A stretch of 64,000 nucleotides of DNA from Microbacterium saperdae. GTDB lineage: Bacteria; Actinomycetota; Actinomycetes; Actinomycetales; Microbacteriaceae. This document shows, in pieces, positions 17,003 through 25,027 of this stretch. The number at the start of each line of letters is the position of its first letter. The first letter of the stretch is position 1. Where the stretch lies: positions 1,736,001 through 1,800,000 of the forward strand of contig NZ_VFOX01000001.1 of NCBI RefSeq assembly GCF_006716345.1, given 5' to 3'. The translations under genes were made by a program, and so were the position numbers. A model generated the notes under the pieces. The model saw only the letters and a list, made by a program, of their open reading frames with translations. It had not been told where the DNA came from and made no database searches.

Positions 17003-17417
17003 CCTGCTTCTTGGCCCGCATCAGCATCCCGGTCATCCCGCCGATGCGCAGCGGCGACACGGCCTTGGTGAGGCCGATCGACTGCGGGTAGTCATCGGGG
17101 ATCGCGAGCACCTCGTCGGGGGTGAGGCCCGTGATGCCCTGAACCAGGATGCTGGCGAAACCGCGCGTGGTGGGCGCCTCCGGCGGGGCTGTCGCGTGCA
17201 TGGTGACGATCCCGTCGACCACCTCGACGTAGATGTAGACGGGGGACTGGCACTCCGCCACGCGCTCGCACATCTCCGGATGGTTCGCGACTTCCTCGGA
17301 TACCGGTGGCAGCTCGTCGGCGAACTCCAGCAGGAGCAGCAGACGATCGGCCTCCGGCGTCTCGAGGAAGCCGTCGCGGATCTCGGCGAGGATGTCAGGG
17401 ACGTGCGTGGTGCTCAT
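16986..17417 (-). CDS. sufE: SufE family cysteine desulfurase-associated sulfur acceptor
   Basis: 143 residues, the usual SufE size. The sulfur-accepting cysteine is in AECQSPVYIYVEV (C56), with C50 six residues before. SufE takes persulfide sulfur from SufS-type desulfurases for Fe-S assembly. It lies 18 bp downstream of a sulfurtransferase gene in the same direction, so the pair probably forms a sulfur-transfer operon away from the main suf cluster. It overlaps the end of the convergent hydrolase by 17 bp. Confidence 0.92.
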   Translation of the reverse strand: MSTTHVPDILAEIRDGFLETPEADRLLLLLEFADELPPVSEEVANHPEMCERVAECQSPVYIYVEVVDGIVTMHATAPPEAPTTRGFASILVQGITGLTPDEVLAIPDDYPQSIGLTKAVSPLRIGGMTGMLMRAKKQVRQKR

Positions 17418-17435
17418 CCCTGAATTCTCACACGA

Positions 17436-18329
17436 TCAGAGCGAGCCCGGCTCGCTGCCGGTGACGATGGGGACGCGCACGGCGCTGCCCCACTCCGTCC
17501 AGGATCCGTCGTAGTTGCGTACGTTCTCGAATCCGAGCAGGTGCTTGAGCACGAACCACGTGTGGCTGGAGCGTTCGCCGATGCGGCAGTACGCCACGAC
17601 GTCGTCTCCATCGGCGAGGCCGGCGCCGTCGCGGTAGATGGCATCGAGCTCGGCGCGAGACTTGAATCCTCCGTCCTCCGCTACCGCCTTCGCCCACGGC
17701 ACGCTCTGGGCCGTGGGGATGTGGCCGGCGCGCAGCGTGCCCTCTTCCGGGTAGGCGGGAGCCGTCGTGCGCTCACCGCTGTATTCCTCGGGGGAGCGGA
17801 CGTCGATCAACGGGTTGCCGATGTGGGAGAGGACGTCCTCCTTGTATGCGCGGATGACCGAGTCGTCTCGTTCCACGATCGGGTACTCGGTCGCCGGGCG
17901 AACGGTCGCCTCGCGGGTCAGTTCGCGGCCTTCCGCGATCCAGCGGTCGCGGCCGCCGTCGAGCAGACGGACGTCCTCATGCCCGAACAGCGAGAAGACC
18001 CACAGCGCGTATGCGGCCCACCAGTTGTTCTTGTCGCCGTAGATCACGACCGTGTCGTCGCGCGCGATGCCCTTACGGCTCAGCAGCTCCGCGAATCCTT
18101 CGCCGTCGACGTAGTCGCGCACCACCGGGTCGTTGAGCTCGGTGTGCCAGTCGACCTTCACCGCGCCGGGGATGTGGCCGGTCTCGTAGAGGAGGACGTC
18201 TTCGTCGGACTCGACGACCACCAGTCCCGGGGTGTCGAGGCGCGCCGCGAGCCACTCGGTGGTCACCAGACGTCCCGGCTCGGAGTACTCGGCGAACTTG
18301 GGGGAGGAGGAATCGAACTCGATGGCCAT
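17436..18329 (-). CDS. sseA: Two-domain sulfurtransferase (rhodanese family)
   Basis: 297 residues with tandem rhodanese domains (about 15-135 and 155-285). Only the second is active: Cys248 in the loop CRIGERSS. The first, inactive domain has no cysteine at the matching loop ([14 protein letters not shown]). Transfers sulfane sulfur from thiosulfate or 3-mercaptopyruvate to an acceptor. The ATG at 18329 has a GGAGAT ribosome site; sequence upstream of it does not resemble the family. Paired with sufE downstream. The loop CRIGERSS is the CRxGxR[S/T] type typical of thiosulfate sulfurtransferases. Confidence 0.93.
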   Translation of the reverse strand: MAIEFDSSSPKFAEYSEPGRLVTTEWLAARLDTPGLVVVESDEDVLLYETGHIPGAVKVDWHTELNDPVVRDYVDGEGFAELLSRKGIARDDTVVIYGDKNNWWAAYALWVFSLFGHEDVRLLDGGRDRWIAEGRELTREATVRPATEYPIVERDDSVIRAYKEDVLSHIGNPLIDVRSPEEYSGERTTAPAYPEEGTLRAGHIPTAQSVPWAKAVAEDGGFKSRAELDAIYRDGAGLADGDDVVAYCRIGERSSHTWFVLKHLLGFENVRNYDGSWTEWGSAVRVPIVTGSEPGSL

Positions 18330-18474
18330 AGGGATCTCCAAAGCGGTGAGCGGACGATGCGGCTGTGCGGACGGCGTAATGTTGACCCGTCCCCTACGAC
18401 GATAGATCCCCGCTGTGCGCCCTGCGCCGGATTCGTAAGACTTCGACACAGGCCAGCACCGATACAGGACCGTG

Positions 18475-19512
18475 ATGACCGATACGACGAGCCGCACCGG
18501 CATCGTGCACCTCTCCGAGCGCCAGCCCACCGTCAGCGGTCCCGAGATGCTGGCGAGCCTCGTGCCGCCTCCCCAGTTCGACACCGCGACCTTCGAGAGC
18601 TATCGGGCGGATGCCGCGTACCCCTCGCAGGAGGAGGCCAAGGAGACGCTGATGCGCTTCGCCGGTCGTGGCGCCCCTGTGAAGAGCGGTGGATTCTTCA
18701 GCCGCGCCAAGAAGGAGCCCGAGCTGAAGCCGGGCGTCTACCTCGACGGCGGCTTCGGCGTCGGCAAGACGCACTTGCTGGCGTCGATCTACCACGCGAT
18801 GCCGGCTCGTCGGAAGTACTTCGGATCGTTCATCGAGTACACGGCCCTGGTGGGCGCACTCGGCTACAAGAACACCGTGGATCTCCTCAAGGGCGCCGAT
18901 CTGCTCTGCATCGACGAGTTCGAGCTCGACGATCCGGGCGACACCATGGTCATGACGCGGCTCCTCGGCGAGCTCGTACCCACGGGAACCCGACTGGCGG
19001 CGACGTCCAACACCCCGCCGAACGCGCTGGGCGAAGGGCGCTTCGCCGCCCAGGACTTCCTCCGAGAGATCCACGCCATGTCCGACAGCTTCCAGACGCT
19101 GCGCATCGACGGCGTCGACTTCCGCCAGCGTGCCCTCGACGGGCATGCCGTGGTGCTCGACCACGCGCAGTACAGCGAGGCGCTCGAGGACGCGGGCGCA
19201 GCGAAGTGCGCGTCCGACGATGCCTTCGACGATCTGATCCGCCACCTCGCGCAGGTGCATCCCTCTCGCTACATCCGTCTGCTGACCGGCGTCGATCTGG
19301 TCGGCCTGCGCGGCGTGCACCAGCTGGTCGACCAGTCCGAGGCTCTGCGGCTCGTCGCATTCGTCGACCGTGTCTACGACGCGCAGATCCCGGTGATCGC
19401 CACCGGTGCCGGGTTGGACGCCGTCTTCTCCGACGAGATGCTGTCCGGCGGATACCGCAAGAAGTACCTCCGCGCCATCTCCCGGTTGAACGCTCTCACG
19501 CATTCTGCGTAA
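18475..19512 (+). CDS. zapE: Cell division protein ZapE (AFG1-like AAA ATPase)
   Basis: 345 residues. Walker [10 protein letters not shown] (about 92-100), Walker [12 protein letters not shown] (about 140-150) and the sensor region [11 protein letters not shown] are complete. ZapE is a membrane-linked ATPase that binds FtsZ in Proteobacteria; in Actinobacteria its role is less studied. ATG 18475 has AGGA at a good distance; a GTG one codon earlier is possible. It is divergent from the sulfurtransferase with 145 bp between. A weak GC stem (GCCCCTG/CAGGGGC, 19521-19552) follows the stop and may end the transcript. Confidence 0.9.
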   Translation: MTDTTSRTGIVHLSERQPTVSGPEMLASLVPPPQFDTATFESYRADAAYPSQEEAKETLMRFAGRGAPVKSGGFFSRAKKEPELKPGVYLDGGFGVGKTHLLASIYHAMPARRKYFGSFIEYTALVGALGYKNTVDLLKGADLLCIDEFELDDPGDTMVMTRLLGELVPTGTRLAATSNTPPNALGEGRFAAQDFLREIHAMSDSFQTLRIDGVDFRQRALDGHAVVLDHAQYSEALEDAGAAKCASDDAFDDLIRHLAQVHPSRYIRLLTGVDLVGLRGVHQLVDQSEALRLVAFVDRVYDAQIPVIATGAGLDAVFSDEMLSGGYRKKYLRAISRLNALTHSA

Positions 19513-19526
19513 CCGCGAAGGCCCCT

Positions 19527-19573
19527 GTAACGCGATGTTCACACCCAGGGGCAGGCTGTAACAGCGCAGAAAC
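19527..19573 (+). promoter_or_regulatory. GlnR-type nitrogen-control box(es) upstream of amtB
   Basis: GTAAC-n6-GAAAC at 19558-19573 matches the actinobacterial GlnR consensus (gTnAC-n6-GaAAC) in all fixed positions. A second, degenerate copy GTAAC-n6-TTCAC lies 31 bp upstream at 19527-19542. A TTGACG -35 candidate is at 19586-19591, so the good box sits just upstream of the promoter, where an activator binds. Activation of amtB under nitrogen limitation is inferred. Confidence 0.6.
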
Positions 19574-19646
19574 AAACTTCACGCATTGACGAAACCGCGC
19601 GTGGTCACACTGAAGCTCTCAATTACTTCGGATGTGAGGTTTTCCT

Positions 19647-20885
19647 ATGGATGCTCCCGGCAACATCTCGTGGGCGATCACCGCGACAGCGCTGGTTCTG
19701 CTCATGACGCCTGGCGTCGCCTTCTTCTACGGCGGTCTCGTCAAGGCGAAGAGCGTCGTCAGCATGATGATGATGAGCTTCGGCTCGATCGGCCTTGTCG
19801 CCGTGCTGTGGATTCTCTTCGGCTTCTCGATGAGCGCCGTCGACAGTCCGACCGCCTTCGCCGGCAACCCCTTCGCCGACTTCGGACTGGCGAACCTCGC
19901 CGCCGGTGAAGGCTCCAACGTGGCGCTGCTCGGCGTCGCCTACGGTGCGACCTTCGCGATCATCACCGTCGCACTGATCTCCGGCGCCATCGCCGACCGT
20001 GCGAAGTTCGGCAGCTGGCTGATCTTCGCCGGCGTCTTCGCCACGGTCGGATACTTCCCGGTCGCCGCCTGGGTCTGGGGCGGTGGCTGGATCATGAACC
20101 TCGGCACCACCCTCTTCGGTGAGGACAGCGGGATCGGCGTCATCGACTACGCCGGTGGTACCGCTGTGCACATCAACGCCGGTGCCGCCGCTCTCGCTCT
20201 CGCGCTCGTCCTCGGCAAGCGCATCGGCTTCCAGAAGGGCATCCTGAAGCCCCACAACGTGCCGCTGACGCTCCTGGGCGCCGCGCTGCTGTGGTTCGGC
20301 TGGTTCGGCTTCAACGCCGGTGCCGAGTGGCTCGCAGAGGACATGGGCGGCGTCGGTCTCATCGGCCTGAACACCCTCGGCGCGACCGCGGCGGCGATCC
20401 TCGGCTGGATTCTGATCGAGCGCATCAAGGACGGCAAGGCCACATCGGTCGGCGCCGCGTCGGGTGCGGTCGCCGGTCTCGTCGCGATCACCCCCGCCTG
20501 CGCCAACTTGACCCCTGGCTGGTCGCTGCTGCTCGGTGCCGTCGCCGGTATCGTCTGCGCCCTCGCGGTGGAGTTGAAGTTCCGCCTCGGCTTCGACGAC
20601 TCGCTCGACGTCGTCGGCATCCACCTCGTGGGTGGTCTCATCGGAACGCTGTACCTCGGCTTCTTCGCCACCGGCACCGGCCTGTTCGTCGGTGGCGATG
20701 CCCGCCAGCTCGCCGTCCAGGTGATCGCCGCGCTGGGCGTGCTCGTGTACTCGTTCGTGGTCGCCTTCATCATCGGCTTCGCGATCGAGAAGACGATCGG
20801 ATTCCGCATCACGAATGAGGACGAGATCGCCGGTGTCGACCAGGTCGTCCACGGTGAAGAGGGATACGCACTCGCAGATGCATGA
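19647..20885 (+). CDS. amtB: Ammonium transporter
   Basis: 412 residues with 11 membrane helices in the Amt/MEP/Rh fold. Landmarks: FFYGGLVKAKSVVSMMMMS (about 26-44), the twin pore histidines in AVHINAGAAAL (about 174) and GIHLVGGLIG (about 327), and the cytoplasmic tail after AIEKTIGFR that would contact a PII protein. Conducts ammonia/ammonium across the membrane. No glnK or glnD follows; the next gene is unrelated, so the usual amtB-glnK-glnD operon is broken here. The GlnR box upstream gives the regulatory link. Confidence 0.95.
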   Translation: MDAPGNISWAITATALVLLMTPGVAFFYGGLVKAKSVVSMMMMSFGSIGLVAVLWILFGFSMSAVDSPTAFAGNPFADFGLANLAAGEGSNVALLGVAYGATFAIITVALISGAIADRAKFGSWLIFAGVFATVGYFPVAAWVWGGGWIMNLGTTLFGEDSGIGVIDYAGGTAVHINAGAAALALALVLGKRIGFQKGILKPHNVPLTLLGAALLWFGWFGFNAGAEWLAEDMGGVGLIGLNTLGATAAAILGWILIERIKDGKATSVGAASGAVAGLVAITPACANLTPGWSLLLGAVAGIVCALAVELKFRLGFDDSLDVVGIHLVGGLIGTLYLGFFATGTGLFVGGDARQLAVQVIAALGVLVYSFVVAFIIGFAIEKTIGFRITNEDEIAGVDQVVHGEEGYALADA

Positions 20886-20893
20886 GGGGCGGT

Positions 20894-20899
20894 TAGGGT
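20894..20899 (+). promoter_or_regulatory. -10 element of a leaderless promoter for the PemK-like gene
   Basis: TAGGGT followed by exactly six bases and then the GTG start at 20906. It begins 9 bp after the amtB stop, so the gene can be transcribed on its own. Confidence 0.45.
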
Positions 20900-20905
20900 G
20901 ACCGT

Positions 20906-21472
20906 GTGAGCTCTTCGAACGGTATCCTCTCCACTCTCGCGGAGATCCTGCGCACAGTACTGGGATCGAATCGGGCGTCTCGGACATCAGCTCCGAGACG
21001 CCCGAACGCGCGTCTGCGCACCGAACCGCGTGACGCACCCCAGCCCAGCGTCGTCGCCGGGACCGGCACCGTCCGCGTCGATCCGGACCGGATCGACGCT
21101 CTACGAATCGACTACGCACCGGACCGCGACGGGGCGCCGGACGCCGGCGAGATCATCTGGACCTGGGTGCCCTACGAGGAGAACGACGGTCGCGGCAAGG
21201 ACCGTCCCGTGCTCGTGATCGGGCGCGAATCCGCGGACCGTGTCTATGCCGTGCGGATGACCAGCAAGCCCCATGACGGAGATCGGGACTACCTCTCGAT
21301 CGGAACCGGCGCCTGGGACTCGCAGGGACGCGAGTCGTGGGTCGACATCGAACAGCTCTACAGCGTGCACGAGCGAGGGCTGCGGCGCGAGGCCGCCGTC
21401 CTCGATCGCCGACGCTACGACCGCGTGGGGACCGCTCTCACGCGGCGCTACGGGTGGCAGGCACAGGGCTGA
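20906..21472 (+). CDS. Orphan PemK/MazF-like protein
   Basis: 188 residues. An N-terminal basic, low-complexity part (about 1-60) precedes a PemK/MazF-like beta-barrel (about 80-185: GEIIWTWVPYEENDGRGKDRPVLVIGR, shown in part by WVPYEE and RPVLVIG). MazF toxins are sequence-specific mRNA endonucleases that open with a similar G(D/E)I-W-V-PYE strand and RPxLVI. No antitoxin-sized gene lies beside it, and the N-terminal extension is unusual for a toxin, so it may be a housekeeping RNA-binding protein. The GTG start has a leaderless promoter. It overlaps the convergent DUF1611 gene by 35 bp. Confidence 0.75.
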   Translation: MSSSNGILSTLAEILRTVLGSNRASRTSAPRRPNARLRTEPRDAPQPSVVAGTGTVRVDPDRIDALRIDYAPDRDGAPDAGEIIWTWVPYEENDGRGKDRPVLVIGRESADRVYAVRMTSKPHDGDRDYLSIGTGAWDSQGRESWVDIEQLYSVHERGLRREAAVLDRRRYDRVGTALTRRYGWQAQG

Positions 21473-22592
21473 GGGTTGGGAACGCGCGCAGCACCATGTC
21501 GACGAGGTCCGACTGCGGTCGCGTCAGAGGGTCCGTCGCCGGGAGACCGGTATCCAACTCGATCTCGTCGATCGCGTCGGCCAGTTCCTGCGTCGAGAGA
21601 TTCTCGTGGTTCACGGTGACGCCGATCACCCGGGTGTCCGAGAACGCTTCGATCAGTGCGATCTCGCTCGTGACGGTCGGCATCGCGACCATCGGGAAGT
21701 CTCCGAGCACCTTGCGGCCCGGTGCATGCTGCACGATGACTCCGACGGGTTGACTTCCGCGGAGGATGTGCGCTGACGTGATGTAGGCGGGGTGGCTGAG
21801 CGCGCCCTGGCCCTCGACGATGATCACATCGGGGTCCTCGCCCTCGAATGCGGCGACGACCTGGTTCTCGACCTCGCCGGAGCAGAACTGCGGCACGAGG
21901 GCGTCCAGCGCCACACCGTACTTGCCGCCCTGGATGATCGTCGTCTGTCCGGTGCCGACCATCACGGCATGGATTCCTCGCTCGTTGAGCGCGCGGACCA
22001 GAAGCGTCGACGTCGTGCGCTTGCCGATCGCGCCGTCGGTGCCGAGAACCGTGATGCGCGGGCAGGTGACGTCGAAGATCCGTCCGGAGAACAGATGCAG
22101 ATCCTTCTTCTCCTTGGGGCGGCGGATGTCGGTGATCGTCACGCCGGCGAGAAGGCTCGCGGCGACGAACTCGGCATCATCGGTGAGGAACTCGTGGAGT
22201 CCGTTGATGATGTGCATCCCTCGCGAGATCCCATCGAGCAGCACCGTGCGCTGGTCGGCCGAGAGCAGGCCGTCGGCGGGGGCGACGCCGCAGATCAGGT
22301 AGTCGGGAACGTACCCGGCGTGGGCGATGGCAGAGGCGAGTCCGTCGAGGATCGGGATGCCCTTCGAGGCGCCGTCGAGCACCATACCGGCGTCCGCGCC
22401 GGCGTGCGTCGTGTCGATGACACTGAGGATCTCGTACTTCTCCGAGTGCCGGACGAGGCCGTTGGCGGTCTTGCCGTCCTGCTCGCCGAACTGGCCTTCG
22501 CAGTACACGATGGCCGAGGTGCCGAGGGGGAGCGCGATCGGCGCAGCCCACTCACGTGCGGCAGGGTCGATCGAACGGGGTATGGATGACAC
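21438..22592 (-). CDS. DUF1611 family protein (DgcN-like)
   Basis: About 384 residues. An N-terminal Rossmann-like domain (about 20-155: SAIVYCEGQFGEQDGKTANG) and a C-terminal P-loop domain (TVLGTDGAIGKRTTSTLL near 205; VEGQGALSHPAY near 280) are the two DUF1611 domains. Characterised members (DgcN) N-acetylate D-glutamate in marine D-amino-acid degradation; here the activity is untested and the partner DgcA is absent nearby. I chose GTG 22592 with GAGGAG upstream over a TTG at 22667. The -10/operator region lies around 22683-22711. The 3' end overlaps the PemK-like gene by 35 bp. Confidence 0.8.
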   Translation of the reverse strand: MSSIPRSIDPAAREWAAPIALPLGTSAIVYCEGQFGEQDGKTANGLVRHSEKYEILSVIDTTHAGADAGMVLDGASKGIPILDGLASAIAHAGYVPDYLICGVAPADGLLSADQRTVLLDGISRGMHIINGLHEFLTDDAEFVAASLLAGVTITDIRRPKEKKDLHLFSGRIFDVTCPRITVLGTDGAIGKRTTSTLLVRALNERGIHAVMVGTGQTTIIQGGKYGVALDALVPQFCSGEVENQVVAAFEGEDPDVIIVEGQGALSHPAYITSAHILRGSQPVGVIVQHAPGRKVLGDFPMVAMPTVTSEIALIEAFSDTRVIGVTVNHENLSTQELADAIDEIELDTGLPATDPLTRPQSDLVDMVLRAFPTLSPVPATRSAA

Positions 22593-22682
22593 GGGCAGGA
22601 CGCTCCTCGCACTCGCACAGAGGAGGCGACGGAGAACGAAATGGCCGAAAGGCCCGTTGGTCGACAAGAAGTCTTCCCTGAC

Positions 22683-22711
22683 GTCGGCACGCTGCCGACA
22701 TGCCCACCGTA
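22683..22711 (-). promoter_or_regulatory. Promoter and palindromic operator candidate for the DUF1611 gene
   Basis: The minus-strand -10 TACGGT (22706-22711) would start transcription near 22699. A perfect inverted repeat GTCGGCA-CGC-TGCCGAC occupies 22683-22699, right at the predicted +1 to +17. It can act as an operator or as a 5' hairpin in the roughly 100-nt leader. Confidence 0.45.
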
Positions 22712-22723
22712 GCAGTGCCGCCT

Positions 22724-22755
22724 GGGACTGCGCCGCGAGTCGTGCGGCGCAGCCC
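22724..22755 (-). terminator. Terminator of the ABC-importer/DUF1684 operon
   Basis: The stem CTGCGCCGC/GCGGCGCAG (9 bp) is extended by GGG/CCC across a one-base bulge, with a 7-nt loop. It lies 12 bp after the last stop of the operon on the minus strand. No U-tract, as is usual in high-GC actinobacteria. Confidence 0.6.
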
Positions 22756-22766
22756 TCGACCCACGC

Positions 22767-23642
22767 TCAGCTGCTCTGGAAGGTGAGGACGCGGTCGATC
22801 ACGACATCGGGCTTCTTCTCCCCGGCGAGCACCTCGAAGTCCAGATGGTTCTGGCTCGGGGGGAGCGGGCACGTCACGAAGTTCGTGAAAGCGCAGGGGA
22901 GAGCGGTCAGGTAGTTGAAATCGATGTGGTCGATGCGCTCGCCCGACTCGTCGCTGAACTGCAGCTCGACGACGCGTCCGGCCCCGTACGTGGTCTTCGC
23001 GCTCGTGAGGTCGCGGATGTGCGCCACGGGCTGCACGCCGTAGGACGCATCCTTGCCGATCAGCGCGAGCTCGTACGTGCGTCCGGCATGCTCGAAGGTC
23101 AGAGTCCCGATGCGCGCCGTCGTCTCACGCACGCCGGTCTCGACGGTCACCTGCTCCACGTCTTCGCGGACGGCGGGGGTGAAACGAGCGGGGATGCGCC
23201 AGGCCGGGTCGTACTCGTACGCGGTGAGGCCCGAGAAGTCCTTGCGGGCGGATTCGCGGGGGTCGCGCACGCGGACGGCGAAGATGCGGTCGCCGTCGTC
23301 AGTCGTGCGGGGGATCGTCTCGACCTCGCTCACACCGAAGTAGACCGGAACGCTGCGTCCGTGTCCGTAGGTCTGATTACGACCGGGGACGATCTCGACG
23401 GTCGCGGTGGCGTACTCCCCGTCGACCACCAGGTTTGGGCCCTCGGCCGGTGGCGTGTACAGGACCTTGCCGTCCGCGACGCCCCAGGTGCCGGGCAGGC
23501 CTTCGAGCACGAGGCCGGTGTCGCCGTCGCGGAGCCAGTGCTGGGCGACGAGTGCCGTCCACCCGTAGGGACGCGTCAGCTCTGCGACCCGGGCATGACG
23601 CCACTCCCGCCACTGGCCTTCGAGGTGCTCGTTCGCGGGCAT
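22767..23642 (-). CDS. DUF1684 family protein
   Basis: 291 residues, cytoplasmic. Family hallmarks are visible: an N-terminal helix with LEGQWREWR, WLRDGDTGLVLEG (about 37-49), the central GYEYDPAWRIPARF-like stretch (YEYDPAWRIP near 142), ASYGVQPVAHIRDLTS (near 200) and the C-terminal PCAFTNFVTCPLPPSQNHLDF (FVTCPLPP near 255) with two cysteines six residues apart. DUF1684 has no established function. It is the last gene of the importer operon, two bases after the BAAT-like gene, which ties it to that unknown substrate. Confidence 0.85.
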   Translation of the reverse strand: MPANEHLEGQWREWRHARVAELTRPYGWTALVAQHWLRDGDTGLVLEGLPGTWGVADGKVLYTPPAEGPNLVVDGEYATATVEIVPGRNQTYGHGRSVPVYFGVSEVETIPRTTDDGDRIFAVRVRDPRESARKDFSGLTAYEYDPAWRIPARFTPAVREDVEQVTVETGVRETTARIGTLTFEHAGRTYELALIGKDASYGVQPVAHIRDLTSAKTTYGAGRVVELQFSDESGERIDHIDFNYLTALPCAFTNFVTCPLPPSQNHLDFEVLAGEKKPDVVIDRVLTFQSS

Positions 23643-23644
23643 GA

Positions 23645-25027
23645 CTACCGTCCTTCTGCTCGGGGGATGTCGCGACCGTCGGCGGATGCCTGGACGGCCG
23701 TGCGGTGGATGAAAGCGCAGACCTGTTCGAACGAATCGGCGCTGGCGGCAGCGATGCCGCGCGGCGTTCCGCCGTTCGAGTAGTGCACGCCGGAGACGGG
23801 ATGCGTGCGCTCGATGTCGGTGCTGGGCAGGTGGGGGAGCGCGATGCCGTGACCCGCGTCCTCGTAGTCGAGGTGGAGCCGCTCGGCGGAGTGGCCGTGT
23901 CGCTCCAGGGTGTCGAGGACGATGCGGGAGGCCATGCTGGACGGCCAGGCGCGATCATCCAGTCCCGACACGCAGAGCACCGGCCCCGCGAAGTTCTCGA
24001 TCGGGATACGCGACGCGCGTGCCAACCGTCGGTCGTGCAGACCGTCGATGTAGACGTCACGGTGGCGCGTGGGTGGCGGTTCGTCGTTCCACGGTTGCCA
24101 TGTCACGCCGGAGTTGCCGTTCCAGAGGTGCTCGAGCGGCTCGCCGCCGAGGGTCCAGGTCGGGCCGCTCCAGCCCTCGGTCGGGTCCGCTGCGCCCTGG
24201 GCGCCGAAGACGAATGCCCCCGGCACGAACGGCACGCTTGCGAGCACGAGTTCGGGATAGGTCGCGGCGAGCAGCAGCGAGAGCTCTCCGCCGCGGGACT
24301 GTCCGCTGACGACGGCGCGCCCGCCCGCAGGGTCGAGTGTGGTCGCGACGTACCTCAGCGCCCGTTCGAAGTACTCCAAGGGTGTGCGGGAGATGTGGTC
24401 CGACAGGCCGGGAGCGCGGAAGTATCCGAGAGCGAAAGCCTGTATGCCGCGAGAGGCATACTGCGCAGCCCGCGCCTCGTTGATCCCTCCGCCAGAGCCG
24501 TTCAGGACGATCACCGTCGGCAGAGAGCCGGGGAGTGCGGGGCGGAAGAGCGTGCCGACGAGTCCGTCGTGGCGGATCTCCGTGCGCGAGACTCCCTCGC
24601 CGCGGAGCCACTGCACGACCTCCACACTGTCCTGAGAGGCCACCGCGCCTTCGTCGTCGACATCGAGATGGCCGGTACCAGGCTCGCTCCACGCGGTCAC
24701 GGTGGTGCGCAGGGGCGCATCGACGTCGGACGGCTCTGCGGAGCCGGTCGTCCCCGGCTCGCGTCGCTGCGACCAGAACAGCCCCATCGCATCGACGACG
24801 CGGTAGTCCCCGGAGACGGGAGCCTGGGTGGATGCATCCACGGACCCGTCGCGGTCGGCCAGGAACGTCGCCTGCGCGGCCCAGTCGCCCCCGTCGCGGC
24901 GGGTGACGGCGCGCACGGTGACCAGAGAGCCGGGAGCTGCGCCGCTCACGCTGATCGTGCGGCGCTCCGACAGGGGACCGACCTCAGGGGTGACGTCCAG
25001 AGAGCGGGACCGCAGGACACCGCTCAT
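23645..25027 (-). CDS. Acyl-CoA thioesterase/BAAT-like acyl hydrolase
   Basis: 460 residues. The N-terminal beta-sandwich (about 1-130, thioesterase/BAAT N-terminal type) is followed by an alpha/beta-hydrolase C-terminal domain with the nucleophile in SGQSRGGE (serine near residue 247), acid in VSGLDDRAWPS and histidine in EDAGHGIALPHLP. Bile-acid-CoA:amino acid N-acyltransferases use cysteine at the nucleophile; the serine here points to thioester hydrolysis instead. ATG 25027 overlaps the upstream Ldh-like stop (ATGA). It probably acts on a CoA-ester or acyl conjugate produced in the same pathway. Confidence 0.85.
   Translation of the reverse strand: MSGVLRSRSLDVTPEVGPLSERRTISVSGAAPGSLVTVRAVTRRDGGDWAAQATFLADRDGSVDASTQAPVSGDYRVVDAMGLFWSQRREPGTTGSAEPSDVDAPLRTTVTAWSEPGTGHLDVDDEGAVASQDSVEVVQWLRGEGVSRTEIRHDGLVGTLFRPALPGSLPTVIVLNGSGGGINEARAAQYASRGIQAFALGYFRAPGLSDHISRTPLEYFERALRYVATTLDPAGGRAVVSGQSRGGELSLLLAATYPELVLASVPFVPGAFVFGAQGAADPTEGWSGPTWTLGGEPLEHLWNGNSGVTWQPWNDEPPPTRHRDVYIDGLHDRRLARASRIPIENFAGPVLCVSGLDDRAWPSSMASRIVLDTLERHGHSAERLHLDYEDAGHGIALPHLPSTDIERTHPVSGVHYSNGGTPRGIAAASADSFEQVCAFIHRTAVQASADGRDIPRAEGR

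Noticed and set aside
22593..22667. TTG at 22667 as start of the DUF1611 gene
   Set aside because: The added 25 residues (Arg/Leu-rich) are not family-like, and a GTG with GAGGAG upstream at 22592 fits better.
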